Assembly (NCBI RefSeq): GCF_900107685.1
Contig: NZ_FNRQ01000006.1
Location: 1 to 64,000 of the forward strand
Reading direction: 5' to 3'
Source of the DNA: Paraburkholderia sartisoli
Lineage (GTDB): Bacteria; Pseudomonadota; Gammaproteobacteria; Burkholderiales; Burkholderiaceae
Length of the DNA stretch: 64,000 bases
Shown: piece by piece, positions 27,346 through 34,569 of the stretch
How positions within the stretch are numbered: position 1 is the first letter of the stretch
Layout of the letters: every line of letters starts with the position of its first letter
Made by a program: the position numbers and the translations under genes
Notes under the pieces: generated by a model
What the model saw: only the letters and a program-made list of their open reading frames with translations
Database searches by the model: none
What the model was told of the DNA's origin: nothing

Positions 27346-28227
27346 ATGCTGCTCTTCATTGCATTTCTCGTCAGTTGCGGCGCGGTGATCTTTGCATTCC
27401 TCGCCTTTCGTTCTGTATCGGGTCTCACCCAGGTCGTACCCGACGAAGACCGTACATGGCTCGACCCGTTGCCCAGGCCGCTCCGGTTGTTGTGGCCCGT
27501 CGTCAATTTTGTCGACCATCACTTCGGCGCATTCTTTAGTGAACGGCACGTCGCAAGAATCGAAGCGCAACTGCGAATTTCATCGCTGCTGTTTCTGATG
27601 AGTGCGCGCCAGTTTCTTGCGTTGTCGCTGCTTTCCTCGGTGCTCGCCACGCTGGCCGCACTGCTGTTGATGCTGGCGCTGCACGCGTTTTCGGTCTGGG
27701 CGGTGGCGGGGATCGCGGTGCTCGCCTTTTTCTACCCACGCGTATGGATCAAGGACCTGCGCAAACGCCGCGTCTCGCAGATCCTGCGACATCTGCCGAT
27801 CTATCTCGACTTCCTGACCCTCGCCGTCGAAGCGGGCCTGAATGTGAGTGGTGCGATCCAGAAGGCCGTCGAGAAAGGTCCCGACGGCCCGCTGCGCCGC
27901 GAATTCGAACATGTGCTGCGCGATCTCAAGTCCGGGCTGAGCCGTACCGAGGCGCTGCGGCGTTTCGAAGACCGGCAGCGCATCAAGGAAGTGTCGAACC
28001 TCGTCGGCGCCATCGTGCAGGCCGAGCGCATGGGTTCCGGTCTTGCGAAGACATTGCGCTTCCAGTCTGAACAGCGCCGCTCCGAGCGTTTTCAGCGCGC
28101 CGAAAAGCAGGCAATGGAAGCGCCCGTGAAGCTGATATTTCCGCTGCTCTTCTTCATTTTCCCCGTCACGTTCATCGTACTTGGATTTCCGATCGTCATG
28201 AAGTTCGTCCAGGCAGGCATGTTGTGA
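27346..28227 (+). CDS. tadC: TadC inner-membrane platform protein
   Basis: 293 residues from the ATG at 27346, which directly follows the tadB stop. The frame upstream of it overlaps tadB and is shadow. Membrane helices lie at about 1-22 and 85-130, followed by the GspF domain (LPIYLDFLTLAVEAGLNVSG, AERMGSGLAKTLRFQSEQRR) and a C-terminal helix (LIFPLLFFIFPVTFIVLGFP). It pairs with TadB. The stop overlaps a GTG start of the following DUF192 gene by four bases. Confidence 0.9.
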   Translation: MLLFIAFLVSCGAVIFAFLAFRSVSGLTQVVPDEDRTWLDPLPRPLRLLWPVVNFVDHHFGAFFSERHVARIEAQLRISSLLFLMSARQFLALSLLSSVLATLAALLLMLALHAFSVWAVAGIAVLAFFYPRVWIKDLRKRRVSQILRHLPIYLDFLTLAVEAGLNVSGAIQKAVEKGPDGPLRREFEHVLRDLKSGLSRTEALRRFEDRQRIKEVSNLVGAIVQAERMGSGLAKTLRFQSEQRRSERFQRAEKQAMEAPVKLIFPLLFFIFPVTFIVLGFPIVMKFVQAGML

Positions 28228-28574
28228 AGAAGGCTCGACTGACGAGAGACGGTGTGGACATGGGCATCCGCGTGTCGACTGCGGACACCGCGGTGGAACG
28301 CATGCGCGGCCTGCTGGGTCGCGACGACCTCGCGAGCGACGAAGCGTTGCTGCTGCGTCCGTGCCGCTCGATACACACGTTCGGCATGCGCTTTGCAATC
28401 GACGTGCTGTTTCTCGACCGCCACGGCCGGCTTGTGGCGCTCCATGCCGACACGCCGGCGCGGCGCCTGCTTTTTAATTTCCGCGCGACGCAGACGCTCG
28501 AAATGCCAGCGGGCACCGTGCGCAGGCAATCGATCAAGACCGGCGACGTGTTTGCTTTCGAGGCGATCCCTTGA
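28224..28574 (+). CDS. DUF192-family protein inside the Tad operon
   Basis: 116 residues starting at a GTG that overlaps the tadC stop (GTGA). DUF192 hallmarks are ERMRGLLGRDDL near the start, RSIHTFGMRFAIDVLFLD in the middle and LEMPAGTV near the end. Many family members are exported, but this one has no signal peptide, so it would be cytoplasmic if the GTG is right. The alternative ATG at 28260 would remove about 12 residues. The function of the family is unknown. Coupling to tadC and to the pseudopilin that follows implies a role in pilus biogenesis, but this is inference only. Confidence 0.85.
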   Translation: MKKARLTRDGVDMGIRVSTADTAVERMRGLLGRDDLASDEALLLRPCRSIHTFGMRFAIDVLFLDRHGRLVALHADTPARRLLFNFRATQTLEMPAGTVRRQSIKTGDVFAFEAIP

Positions 28575-29392
28575 CCCAGCTTTCCTTCTCGCGGCGTACA
28601 CGCGCGATTCACGTGCGCCTGATGCGCCGGCAGCGCGGCCAGTCGATGACCGAGTTTCTCGTCATCGCGCCATTGCTGCTGTTTTTCTGCCTCGCGACCG
28701 TGCAGTTCGTCCTGCTGTATCAGGCAAAATCCACGCTCGATGTCGCGACGCTCGAAGCCGCCCGTGAAGGCGCCGTCACGCACGGTTCGATGACGGCGAT
28801 GCAGGATGGCCTCGCGCGCGGCCTCGCGCCGCTGTACGCGCGCCACGCCAGCGCCGACGGCGCGCGGGCTGCGCTCCTGAACGCGCAAACCGATGTGATG
28901 ACGGCAAGCCACATCACGATCGTCAGCCCGACTGCGGACATGGTTAGCGATTTCGCGCCGGCGGGCTCATTTGCCACGCAGGGCACGGCCGTCGCGGAAA
29001 TTCCGAACGACACGCTGATCTATCGCAATACCGTGACCGGGCCGCGCTCGGGCGTGAACATTCAGGACGCCAACCTGCTGAAGATCCGCGTTCACTATTG
29101 CTACGACATGTACATACCGCTCGTGAACAAGGTCCTGTATTACGCTGTGAACGTGATCGGCAACGTCGGCCCAGATGGCATTCTGCCGCGCGAACCGGCG
29201 GATGCCGGCGAAGACCCGTACGGCGATCCGCAACAGCCGGACACGTGGTGCAGGACAAAACTCGCGGACGGTATCGCGACGGGGAAATGGCCGCTCGCGC
29301 TGGAATCCGAGGCGCTCGTGCGGATGCAGTCCAGCTATCGCCCCTCCGCTGCAAACGATGCAGCCGTGACGCGCAGCGCGCCCCGACGATGA
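28571..29392 (+). CDS. TadE-like pseudopilin
   Basis: 273 residues if the TTG at 28571 is used, which overlaps the DUF192 stop (TTGA). An ATG at 28622 gives 256 residues and keeps the key element RQRGQSMTEFLVIAPLLLFF. That element is a class III prepilin site with Glu at +5 followed by a hydrophobic helix. The rest is exported (LLYQAKSTLDVATLEAAREG is typical of TadE). It probably forms a minor pseudopilin. The stop overlaps the ATG of the transglycosylase gene by four bases. Confidence 0.82.
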   Translation: MTQLSFSRRTRAIHVRLMRRQRGQSMTEFLVIAPLLLFFCLATVQFVLLYQAKSTLDVATLEAAREGAVTHGSMTAMQDGLARGLAPLYARHASADGARAALLNAQTDVMTASHITIVSPTADMVSDFAPAGSFATQGTAVAEIPNDTLIYRNTVTGPRSGVNIQDANLLKIRVHYCYDMYIPLVNKVLYYAVNVIGNVGPDGILPREPADAGEDPYGDPQQPDTWCRTKLADGIATGKWPLALESEALVRMQSSYRPSAANDAAVTRSAPRR

Positions 29393-30084
29393 AAACGTCG
29401 CCGTCGACGTGCAACACCCGCATGCGTCGTGCTCGTAGTGGATTAGTCGCACTCGCGTGCGTCGTGTTCGTTGCGGGCGCAACCGGCATGCCGTGTTCCG
29501 CGCAGGCTTCGGGAGTGGTCATGATCGTAGGCGGCTTGGGCCACGACGATGGCCGTGCTCCAGCGGGAGGCCCGCTGGCCGTTGTCGTCGAGCCCGCGAA
29601 CCGGAAGTTGCCCGCCATCGCGACGCGGGATGCACGCATCATGGCGCTCGCGCCACTGATCGACGAAGCGGCTTACACCACCGGCATTGATCCTGCATTG
29701 CTGATGGCGGTGATCGATGTCGAATCCGGCGGCAACGCGCAGGCGGTTTCGCCGAAAGGTGCGAGCGGATTGATGCAGCTGATGCCTTCGACCGCTGCGC
29801 GACACGGCGCGCTGAACGTCTTCGATCCGAAGCAGAACATTGCCGCTGGCGCGCGCTATCTGTCCCGGCTATTACAGCAGTTCCACGATCTACCGCTGGC
29901 GCTGGCAGCGTACAACGCGGGTGAAGCTGCCGTGCGGAAATACGGCGACCAGATTCCACCCTTCGCGGAAACGCTTGCTTATGTACCGCGTGTCATCGAT
30001 CGATACCAGCGATACCGGAGCGTCGATGAACGACAAGGCCGCTTTTTGCTGGTGCGGCGTGACGGCGTCCAGCAGGGCAATTGA
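29389..30084 (+). CDS. lytic transglycosylase (SLT domain) ending the Tad operon
   Basis: 231 residues. There is a signal peptide (SGLVALACVVFVAGATG, cleavage near residue 40) and an SLT domain from about 85 to 200. The catalytic Glu112 sits in AVIDVESGGN, followed by GASGLMQLMPSTAARHG and LALAAYNAGEAAVRKYG, the usual transglycosylase signature. It cleaves peptidoglycan in the periplasm, probably to open a path for the pilus machine. The ATG overlaps the pseudopilin stop, making it the last gene of the translationally coupled string. It faces the Hpt gene tail-to-tail with 12 bp between, with no obvious terminator. Confidence 0.9.
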   Translation: MKTSPSTCNTRMRRARSGLVALACVVFVAGATGMPCSAQASGVVMIVGGLGHDDGRAPAGGPLAVVVEPANRKLPAIATRDARIMALAPLIDEAAYTTGIDPALLMAVIDVESGGNAQAVSPKGASGLMQLMPSTAARHGALNVFDPKQNIAAGARYLSRLLQQFHDLPLALAAYNAGEAAVRKYGDQIPPFAETLAYVPRVIDRYQRYRSVDERQGRFLLVRRDGVQQGN

Positions 30085-30096
30085 TGCGACAGGTTT

Positions 30097-30465
30097 TCAG
30101 TCTCGCGGGCCATCCGCACTGTGCAGATTCGCAAGCCACGTATCGAGTCTTTCGACATCAGCTTCCACGCTCGCAATGAGCGCGGCTGCACGCGTCGCAT
30201 CGCCCGCGGCGGCGGCGGATTCCATCTGCGCCGTCTGCCCGACGAGTCTCCTGAAACCGATCAGCCGTGCGGAACCGTTGATCCGGTGTGCGGCGCTTGC
30301 CGCCTCGCTCCACGAACCGGCATGCAACGCTTCGCGCAACGTCGCGAGCGTCGTGCGATTCGTGTCGGTCAGAATGCGAATGAACTCGCGGGCAACCGCG
30401 ACGTCGCCCGCGGCCAGTTCATGGACTTTCCTTGCGAGCGCGTGTTGATCCATGTCGTCACGCAA
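30097..30465 (-). CDS. stand-alone Hpt phosphotransfer protein
   Basis: 122 residues, almost all one Hpt four-helix domain. His56 sits in AAHRINGSARLIG, matching H-x-x-(K/N)-G-(S/A)-(A/S). No receiver or kinase domain is attached. The gene overlaps the end of the upstream response-regulator gene by 8 bp, so the two are coupled. It probably passes phosphate from an unlinked hybrid kinase to that regulator. Compared with the REC-Hpt protein at 5610-6383 its His motif is closer to canonical. Confidence 0.85.
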   Translation of the reverse strand: MRDDMDQHALARKVHELAAGDVAVAREFIRILTDTNRTTLATLREALHAGSWSEAASAAHRINGSARLIGFRRLVGQTAQMESAAAAGDATRAAALIASVEADVERLDTWLANLHSADGPRD

Positions 30466-31087
30466 TGCGGCAACGCCGCGCGAAATCGACCAGATCGACG
30501 AGCGTCCGGACGCCGGCTTTCTTCATGATGCGAACCTTGTGGCTGCTGACTGTCTTGTTGCTGATGAACAGCACCTCGCCGATGGTCTTGTTCGACAGAC
30601 CTCGCGCGAGCATCCGCAGGATCGCGAGTTCCTTGTCGGATAGCAGCGCAAGGCGTTCTTCATCGGTCATCGTCTGGGCGTCTGTCCGCGCGCTGGCGTG
30701 ACGCAGCGCGGGGAATGCGGTGTAGCCTCCGAGCACCGATTCGATATGACGTCCAATGCCGTTCAGGTCCAGCGACTTGCTGACGAAGCCGCGTGCGCCG
30801 GCGCGCATCACGCGCGGCGCGAACGTCTCGGGATCTCCACCGGACAGCACGAGCACACGAATCCCCGGGCGAATGTGCTGCAACCTCGACACGACATCGA
30901 GACCGCTGATGCGCGGAATGTCGAGATCGAGCACGACGAGATCGGGGGCGTGTCGTCGGACCATGTCGATGGCGTCCTGTCCGTTGTCCGCTTCGATCAC
31001 GTCGGCGACACCGAGAAGTTGCATCGCATGAGTCTTGATCACGAACCGGAACGCAGGATGATCGTCGACGATCAGGATAGTAGCCAA
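30458..31087 (-). CDS. second BvgA-like LuxR-family response regulator
   Basis: 209 residues from a TTG at 31087, chosen because GAGGG sits about 9 bases upstream and the protein then begins at the receiver (MATILIVDDH). A TTG at 31135 would add 16 residues with no visible signal. Phospho-acceptor Asp54 is in LDLDIPRISG and Lys in GFVSKS. The C-terminal NarL-type HTH contains LSDKELAILRMLARGLSNKT and FISNKTVSSHKVR. It has the same length class and Asp position as the regulator at 6394-7005, so the two are clearly related. It pairs with the Hpt gene. No inverted-heptad box is seen upstream of it. Confidence 0.88.
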   Translation of the reverse strand: MATILIVDDHPAFRFVIKTHAMQLLGVADVIEADNGQDAIDMVRRHAPDLVVLDLDIPRISGLDVVSRLQHIRPGIRVLVLSGGDPETFAPRVMRAGARGFVSKSLDLNGIGRHIESVLGGYTAFPALRHASARTDAQTMTDEERLALLSDKELAILRMLARGLSNKTIGEVLFISNKTVSSHKVRIMKKAGVRTLVDLVDFARRCRIA

Positions 31088-31197
31088 CCGTAATTCCCTC
31101 GATGAGCGCGGTGTAATCCAGCGCCGGTACAGCAAGCATGAAGTCCGGACTGCATCCGCTTGAAAAAAGCCGCGCGATGGTACAACAGCGGGTTCAT

Positions 31198-31956
31198 TTA
31201 TCCTCCTGAAAAACCTGACCTGCTCTGTGTGCGGCGCGCGGCAACCGGAGCGGCCGGGCGTTTGACAGATTCAGCATCGGCAACGTCTGACGCCTGCGTC
31301 GCCCGCGTGCTGCTGTGTTGTGTCGAGCACGCGAGCGTCGTCCCAGCCGATGCGCGCAACAGGTTCTGCGCAGTCGCCACGCGCGCCTCGGCCTTGCCGA
31401 AACTGCGGCGCCATGCGTCATGACCCGCCTGCATCAACCCGACTTCCGCACACGCGAGCGGCGCGGCAGCATCCGGGCACGACGCAAACGCCGGATCGTG
31501 CCGCACGACGTCGACGATCGCCCACAAATCCGGACGCACCGTGACGACCGTTCGCATCACGGGCCGCGTGGCCGGCATCGCGGTGCCCCGCTCCATGCTC
31601 ACGGACAGGACGGCTGCGACGCCGATCGCTTCTTCGACAAAGCCCCATTGATCGCCTGCTTCCAGCGCGTCACGGCCAGCGTCGATCCAGCATTGCGCCT
31701 TCGCGTGAAAGTAGTCGTCGCCGGGGATGCTGTCGAGCTTGTGCTGCACGCTGGCGAGCGCCGCACGACGATTCGTGACTGGCGCGTATGTGTCGATCCA
31801 CTGACGGTCGGGCGCACCCGCGGCGGCGTCCTGTGTCGCGCCGAAGCCGGTTAGCGTGACGGCGGAATCCTGAATGCCGAGTCGCGCACGCGCAGCCGGA
31901 TCGGCGCATCCAGCAAGCAGCCATGCGCACGCAAGCACCGTACACGGGAGTTTCAT
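31198..31956 (-). CDS. lipoprotein paralogous to the OmpA-lipoprotein N-terminal domain
   Basis: 252 residues from the ATG at 31956. Lipobox LAGC with Cys17 is in the same position as in the OmpA-lipoprotein at 7248-8336. The two share, in order, KAQCW, WGFVEEA, VRPDLW, FASC and AC.EV.L..AGH.AW.R.F, so the domain is the same. Here the OmpA domain is absent, replaced by about 60 low-complexity residues (Ser/Thr/Ala/Arg-rich). An in-frame start 87 bp upstream would bury the signal peptide and is rejected. It lies next to the second regulator/Hpt pair at the end of the Tad locus and may serve that pilus as the OmpA version serves the adhesin. Confidence 0.8.
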   Translation of the reverse strand: MKLPCTVLACAWLLAGCADPAARARLGIQDSAVTLTGFGATQDAAAGAPDRQWIDTYAPVTNRRAALASVQHKLDSIPGDDYFHAKAQCWIDAGRDALEAGDQWGFVEEAIGVAAVLSVSMERGTAMPATRPVMRTVVTVRPDLWAIVDVVRHDPAFASCPDAAAPLACAEVGLMQAGHDAWRRSFGKAEARVATAQNLLRASAGTTLACSTQHSSTRATQASDVADAESVKRPAAPVAARRTQSRSGFSGG

Positions 31957-32280
31957 GACGAACCGCAATGAGGGAGATGTTTGAAGTAGAACCGCAGGAG
32001 AATAGACGGGAAGGTCCGCGCAAGGATGCGGAATTTTCCGCACCCGTCGGCGGATGATTCCGCAAATGACATTCGCCGGAAGCGAAACAGGCAGGGGGTG
32101 TCGCGAGTTTGAAGCGCCAGTTCAGATCAGCGCGTCAAATCCGCGATTTCAGATCCGGTCCCGCGCGGCCGATCGTCGGAATGCAGCATACGAACGAACG
32201 TTGCGCCCGGACGGGCGCTCGTGGCCGCGCCACATTGCACGACGACACGCGCCGCCTGACGTGAGACGACGCGTTCCGCG
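31957..32280. other. 324-bp region between lipoprotein and ABC permease genes
   Basis: No gene is seen. Nearest the lipoprotein it holds that gene's candidate promoter (see 31999-32042) and a repeat of TTCCGCA at 32058-32064. At its far end a 9-bp inverted repeat (CGCCTGACG at 32253-32261, CGTCAGGCG at 32279-32287) spans the stop codon of the permease gene and may end the transporter transcript. Confidence 0.6.
31999..32042 (-). promoter_or_regulatory. candidate promoter with inverted-heptad box, solo lipoprotein
   Basis: TGCGGAA-TT-TTCCGCA (32027-32042) is a perfect 7-2-7 dyad. Its centre lies 30.5 bp upstream of the first base of TATTCT (minus strand, 31999-32004), matching the geometry at flp. 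The start codon at 31956 is about 43 bp after that hexamer. TTCCGCA is the same heptamer found in the flp box. Confidence 0.5.
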
Positions 32281-33120
32281 TCAGGCGATGGCGCGCGCCG
32301 CGTTGCGGCCGCGCAGCCATTCGAGCGTGAGCAGCAGACAGGTCGAGAAAACGATGAGGATCGTCGCGAGCGCGGCGATCGTCGGGCTGATGTTTTCGCG
32401 GATGCCGGTGAACATCTGGCGCGGCAGCGTGGTCTGGTCCGCGCCGGCAAGGAACAGCGTGACGACCACTTCATCGAACGATGTCGCGAACGCGAACAGC
32501 GCGCCCGAGATCACGCCCGGCGCGATGACGGGCAACGTGATGCGAAAGAACGTCTTCACCGGGTTCGCGCCGAGCGACAGGCTCGCGCGCACGAGGTTGT
32601 AGTTGAAGCCCTGCAACGTCGCGACCACCGTCGTCACGACGAACGGCACGCCGAGCGACGCGTGCGCCATGATCAGCCCGATATACGTGTTGGCGAGCCC
32701 GAGCGGCGCGAAGAACAGGTACATGCCGACACCGACCACCACGACCGGCACGATCATCGGCGAAATCAGGATCGCCATCAGCAGCGCCTTGCCGCGGAAG
32801 TTGGCCTTCGTCAAGCCAATCGCGGCGACGGTGCCGAGGACCGTCGCGAGAACCGTCGCCGAAGGCGCGACGATAAAGCTGTTTTTCGCGGCCATGCGCC
32901 ATTCGTCGGATGCGATCAGGTTCTGGTACCAGCGCAGCGACCAGCCCGGAATCGGATACACGAGGAACGTGCTCGACGAGAACGACAGCGGCACGATGGC
33001 CAGCACGGGCAGGATCAGATACAGCAGCGTCAGCACGGCAAGGCCGCGCAACGTGAAGTACCACATGCGCTCGACCAGCGACGTATGGGGTGCAAAGAGC
33101 GGTTTCGCGAGTTTCATCAT
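32281..33120 (-). CDS. ABC transporter permease, PotC-like
   Basis: 279 residues with six predicted membrane helices and the binding-protein-dependent permease signature near 180 (RASLSLGANPVKTFFRITLP, the EAA-type loop that contacts the ATPase). Closest in type to the spermidine/putrescine permease PotC. It imports its substrate across the inner membrane together with the permease, ATPase and binding protein encoded upstream on the same strand. It starts 16 bp after the first permease stop. Confidence 0.9.
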   Translation of the reverse strand: MMKLAKPLFAPHTSLVERMWYFTLRGLAVLTLLYLILPVLAIVPLSFSSSTFLVYPIPGWSLRWYQNLIASDEWRMAAKNSFIVAPSATVLATVLGTVAAIGLTKANFRGKALLMAILISPMIVPVVVVGVGMYLFFAPLGLANTYIGLIMAHASLGVPFVVTTVVATLQGFNYNLVRASLSLGANPVKTFFRITLPVIAPGVISGALFAFATSFDEVVVTLFLAGADQTTLPRQMFTGIRENISPTIAALATILIVFSTCLLLTLEWLRGRNAARAIA

Positions 33121-33136
33121 GAGTTTCCGTCCACGC

Positions 33137-34399
33137 TCAACCGAGGCTCAACGAGGAACGCGTGAGGCGTCCATAGATCACGTACAGCACGAGCGTCGCG
33201 GCGAGCAGCAGGCCGCCGAGCGCACACGCCATGCCCCAGTTGATCGTCACGTTCGTGAAGTACGCAACGTAGTAGCTGACCATCTGGTCGTTCGGGCCGC
33301 CGAGCAGCGCGGGGGTGATGTAGTAGCCGATCGCGAGAATGAACACGAGCAGCGCGCCCGCGCCGATGCCCGGATACGTCTGCGGCACGTACACGCGCCA
33401 GAACGCGGCGAACGGATGACTGCCGAGCGAAATCGCCGCGCGCTGGTACGTCGGCGGAATTGACTTCATCACGCTGTAAAGCGGCAGGATCATGAACGGC
33501 AGCAGGATGTGCGTCATCGAAATGTAGACGCCCGTGCGGTTGAACAGCAGCGCGAGCGGCGCATGGATCAGGCCGGTGCCGAGCAGCGCCTTGTTCATGA
33601 GCCCCTCGCTTTGCAGGATCACGATCCATGCGGCCACGCGCACGAGGATCGAGGTCCAGAACGGGATCAGCACGAGGATCATCACGAGATTCGCGCGACG
33701 CTCGGAAAGCGTGGAAATCCAGTACGCCAGCGGATAGCCGAGCAGCAACGTGAAGACCGTCACAATCGCGCCGATCACGAACGTGCGGTTGAACACGGCA
33801 AGGTAGATCCGCTGGTCAGGATCGGTCTGCTCGATGTGACCGAACGCATCCTGTTTGTGGTCGAGCGAGGCCAGCACGTAAAACGGCGAATACTGGCTGC
33901 CATTTTTGGCGATCGCCTGCCAGTACGCGACATCGTTCCAGCGTCCGTCGATCTCGACGAGCTTTGCGTGAACCTGGGCGGGCGCGAGCGCGTGGCCGGC
34001 GTCGTCGTTGAGCGGCATCGCGCGCGCGGTCTTCGCGACCATCGAGCGGTAGCCGGGAATCTCCGTGTTCAGACGGCGCGCGAGCGCACCCATCGATTCG
34101 CCGTCGGCGATCACGGTGAGGTCGGTGGCGAGCGCGGCGTATGCGGCGTCCGGCGGCACCGACTTGCGATCCCAGTCATGCAGTGCGCTCACGGTGTGCG
34201 GCAGTGCGTTCGCGATTTCCGGGTTCTGTACCGCGCGTGTCAACAGCGCGCCAATCGGCACGACGAAGATCAGCAGCAGAAAAATGGCCAGCGGCGCGAT
34301 CAGCAGCAACGCCATCGCGCGCTTTTTCGCTTCCGCGGCTCTCAGCTCGCGCTTCAGTCTGTTCGACGATTCGGGCGTGGAATCGGCGGCGATCGTCAT
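33137..34399 (-). CDS. ABC transporter permease, PotB-like with long periplasmic loop
   Basis: 420 residues from the ATG at 34399, chosen for AGGTG eight bases upstream; an ATG at 34420 is the alternative. The first helix (MALLLIAPLAIFLLLIFVVP) is followed by about 165 hydrophilic residues before the second helix (TFVIGAIVTVFTLLLGYPLA). The core permease follows, with EAA-loop AAISLGSHPFAAFWRVYVPQ. PotB itself is about 275-285 residues, so the insert is the notable part and should face the periplasm. Partner of the PotC-like permease. Confidence 0.88.
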   Translation of the reverse strand: MTIAADSTPESSNRLKRELRAAEAKKRAMALLLIAPLAIFLLLIFVVPIGALLTRAVQNPEIANALPHTVSALHDWDRKSVPPDAAYAALATDLTVIADGESMGALARRLNTEIPGYRSMVAKTARAMPLNDDAGHALAPAQVHAKLVEIDGRWNDVAYWQAIAKNGSQYSPFYVLASLDHKQDAFGHIEQTDPDQRIYLAVFNRTFVIGAIVTVFTLLLGYPLAYWISTLSERRANLVMILVLIPFWTSILVRVAAWIVILQSEGLMNKALLGTGLIHAPLALLFNRTGVYISMTHILLPFMILPLYSVMKSIPPTYQRAAISLGSHPFAAFWRVYVPQTYPGIGAGALLVFILAIGYYITPALLGGPNDQMVSYYVAYFTNVTINWGMACALGGLLLAATLVLYVIYGRLTRSSLSLG

Positions 34400-34508
34400 G
34401 GTGGTCACACCTGTCTCCATGCAAGATTTTGCTGCTCTACCTGCATCGTCGGAACGCGCGTCATGCTGCTTCACACAACGTCACGACCGCACGATCCAAC
34501 TTTCGATT

Positions 34509-34539
34509 TGGCTCCGCTTCGCACAGCGAAGCGGAGCCA
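34509..34539 (-). other. intra-operon hairpin after the binding-protein gene
   Basis: A perfect 14-bp stem (TGGCTCCGCTTCGC / GCGAAGCGGAGCCA) with a three-base loop lies 30 bp beyond the binding-protein stop. No T-run follows on the minus strand. Stems like this after binding-protein genes commonly stabilise the upstream mRNA so that more binding protein than permease is made. Confidence 0.7.
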
Positions 34540-34569
34540 TCGCGGTTTTGCCGCACTGCAACTACCCGC

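Noticed and set aside
31160..31423. Small plus-strand frame over the lipoprotein C-terminus
   Set aside because: No ribosome-binding site and antisense to the lipoprotein gene; low complexity.
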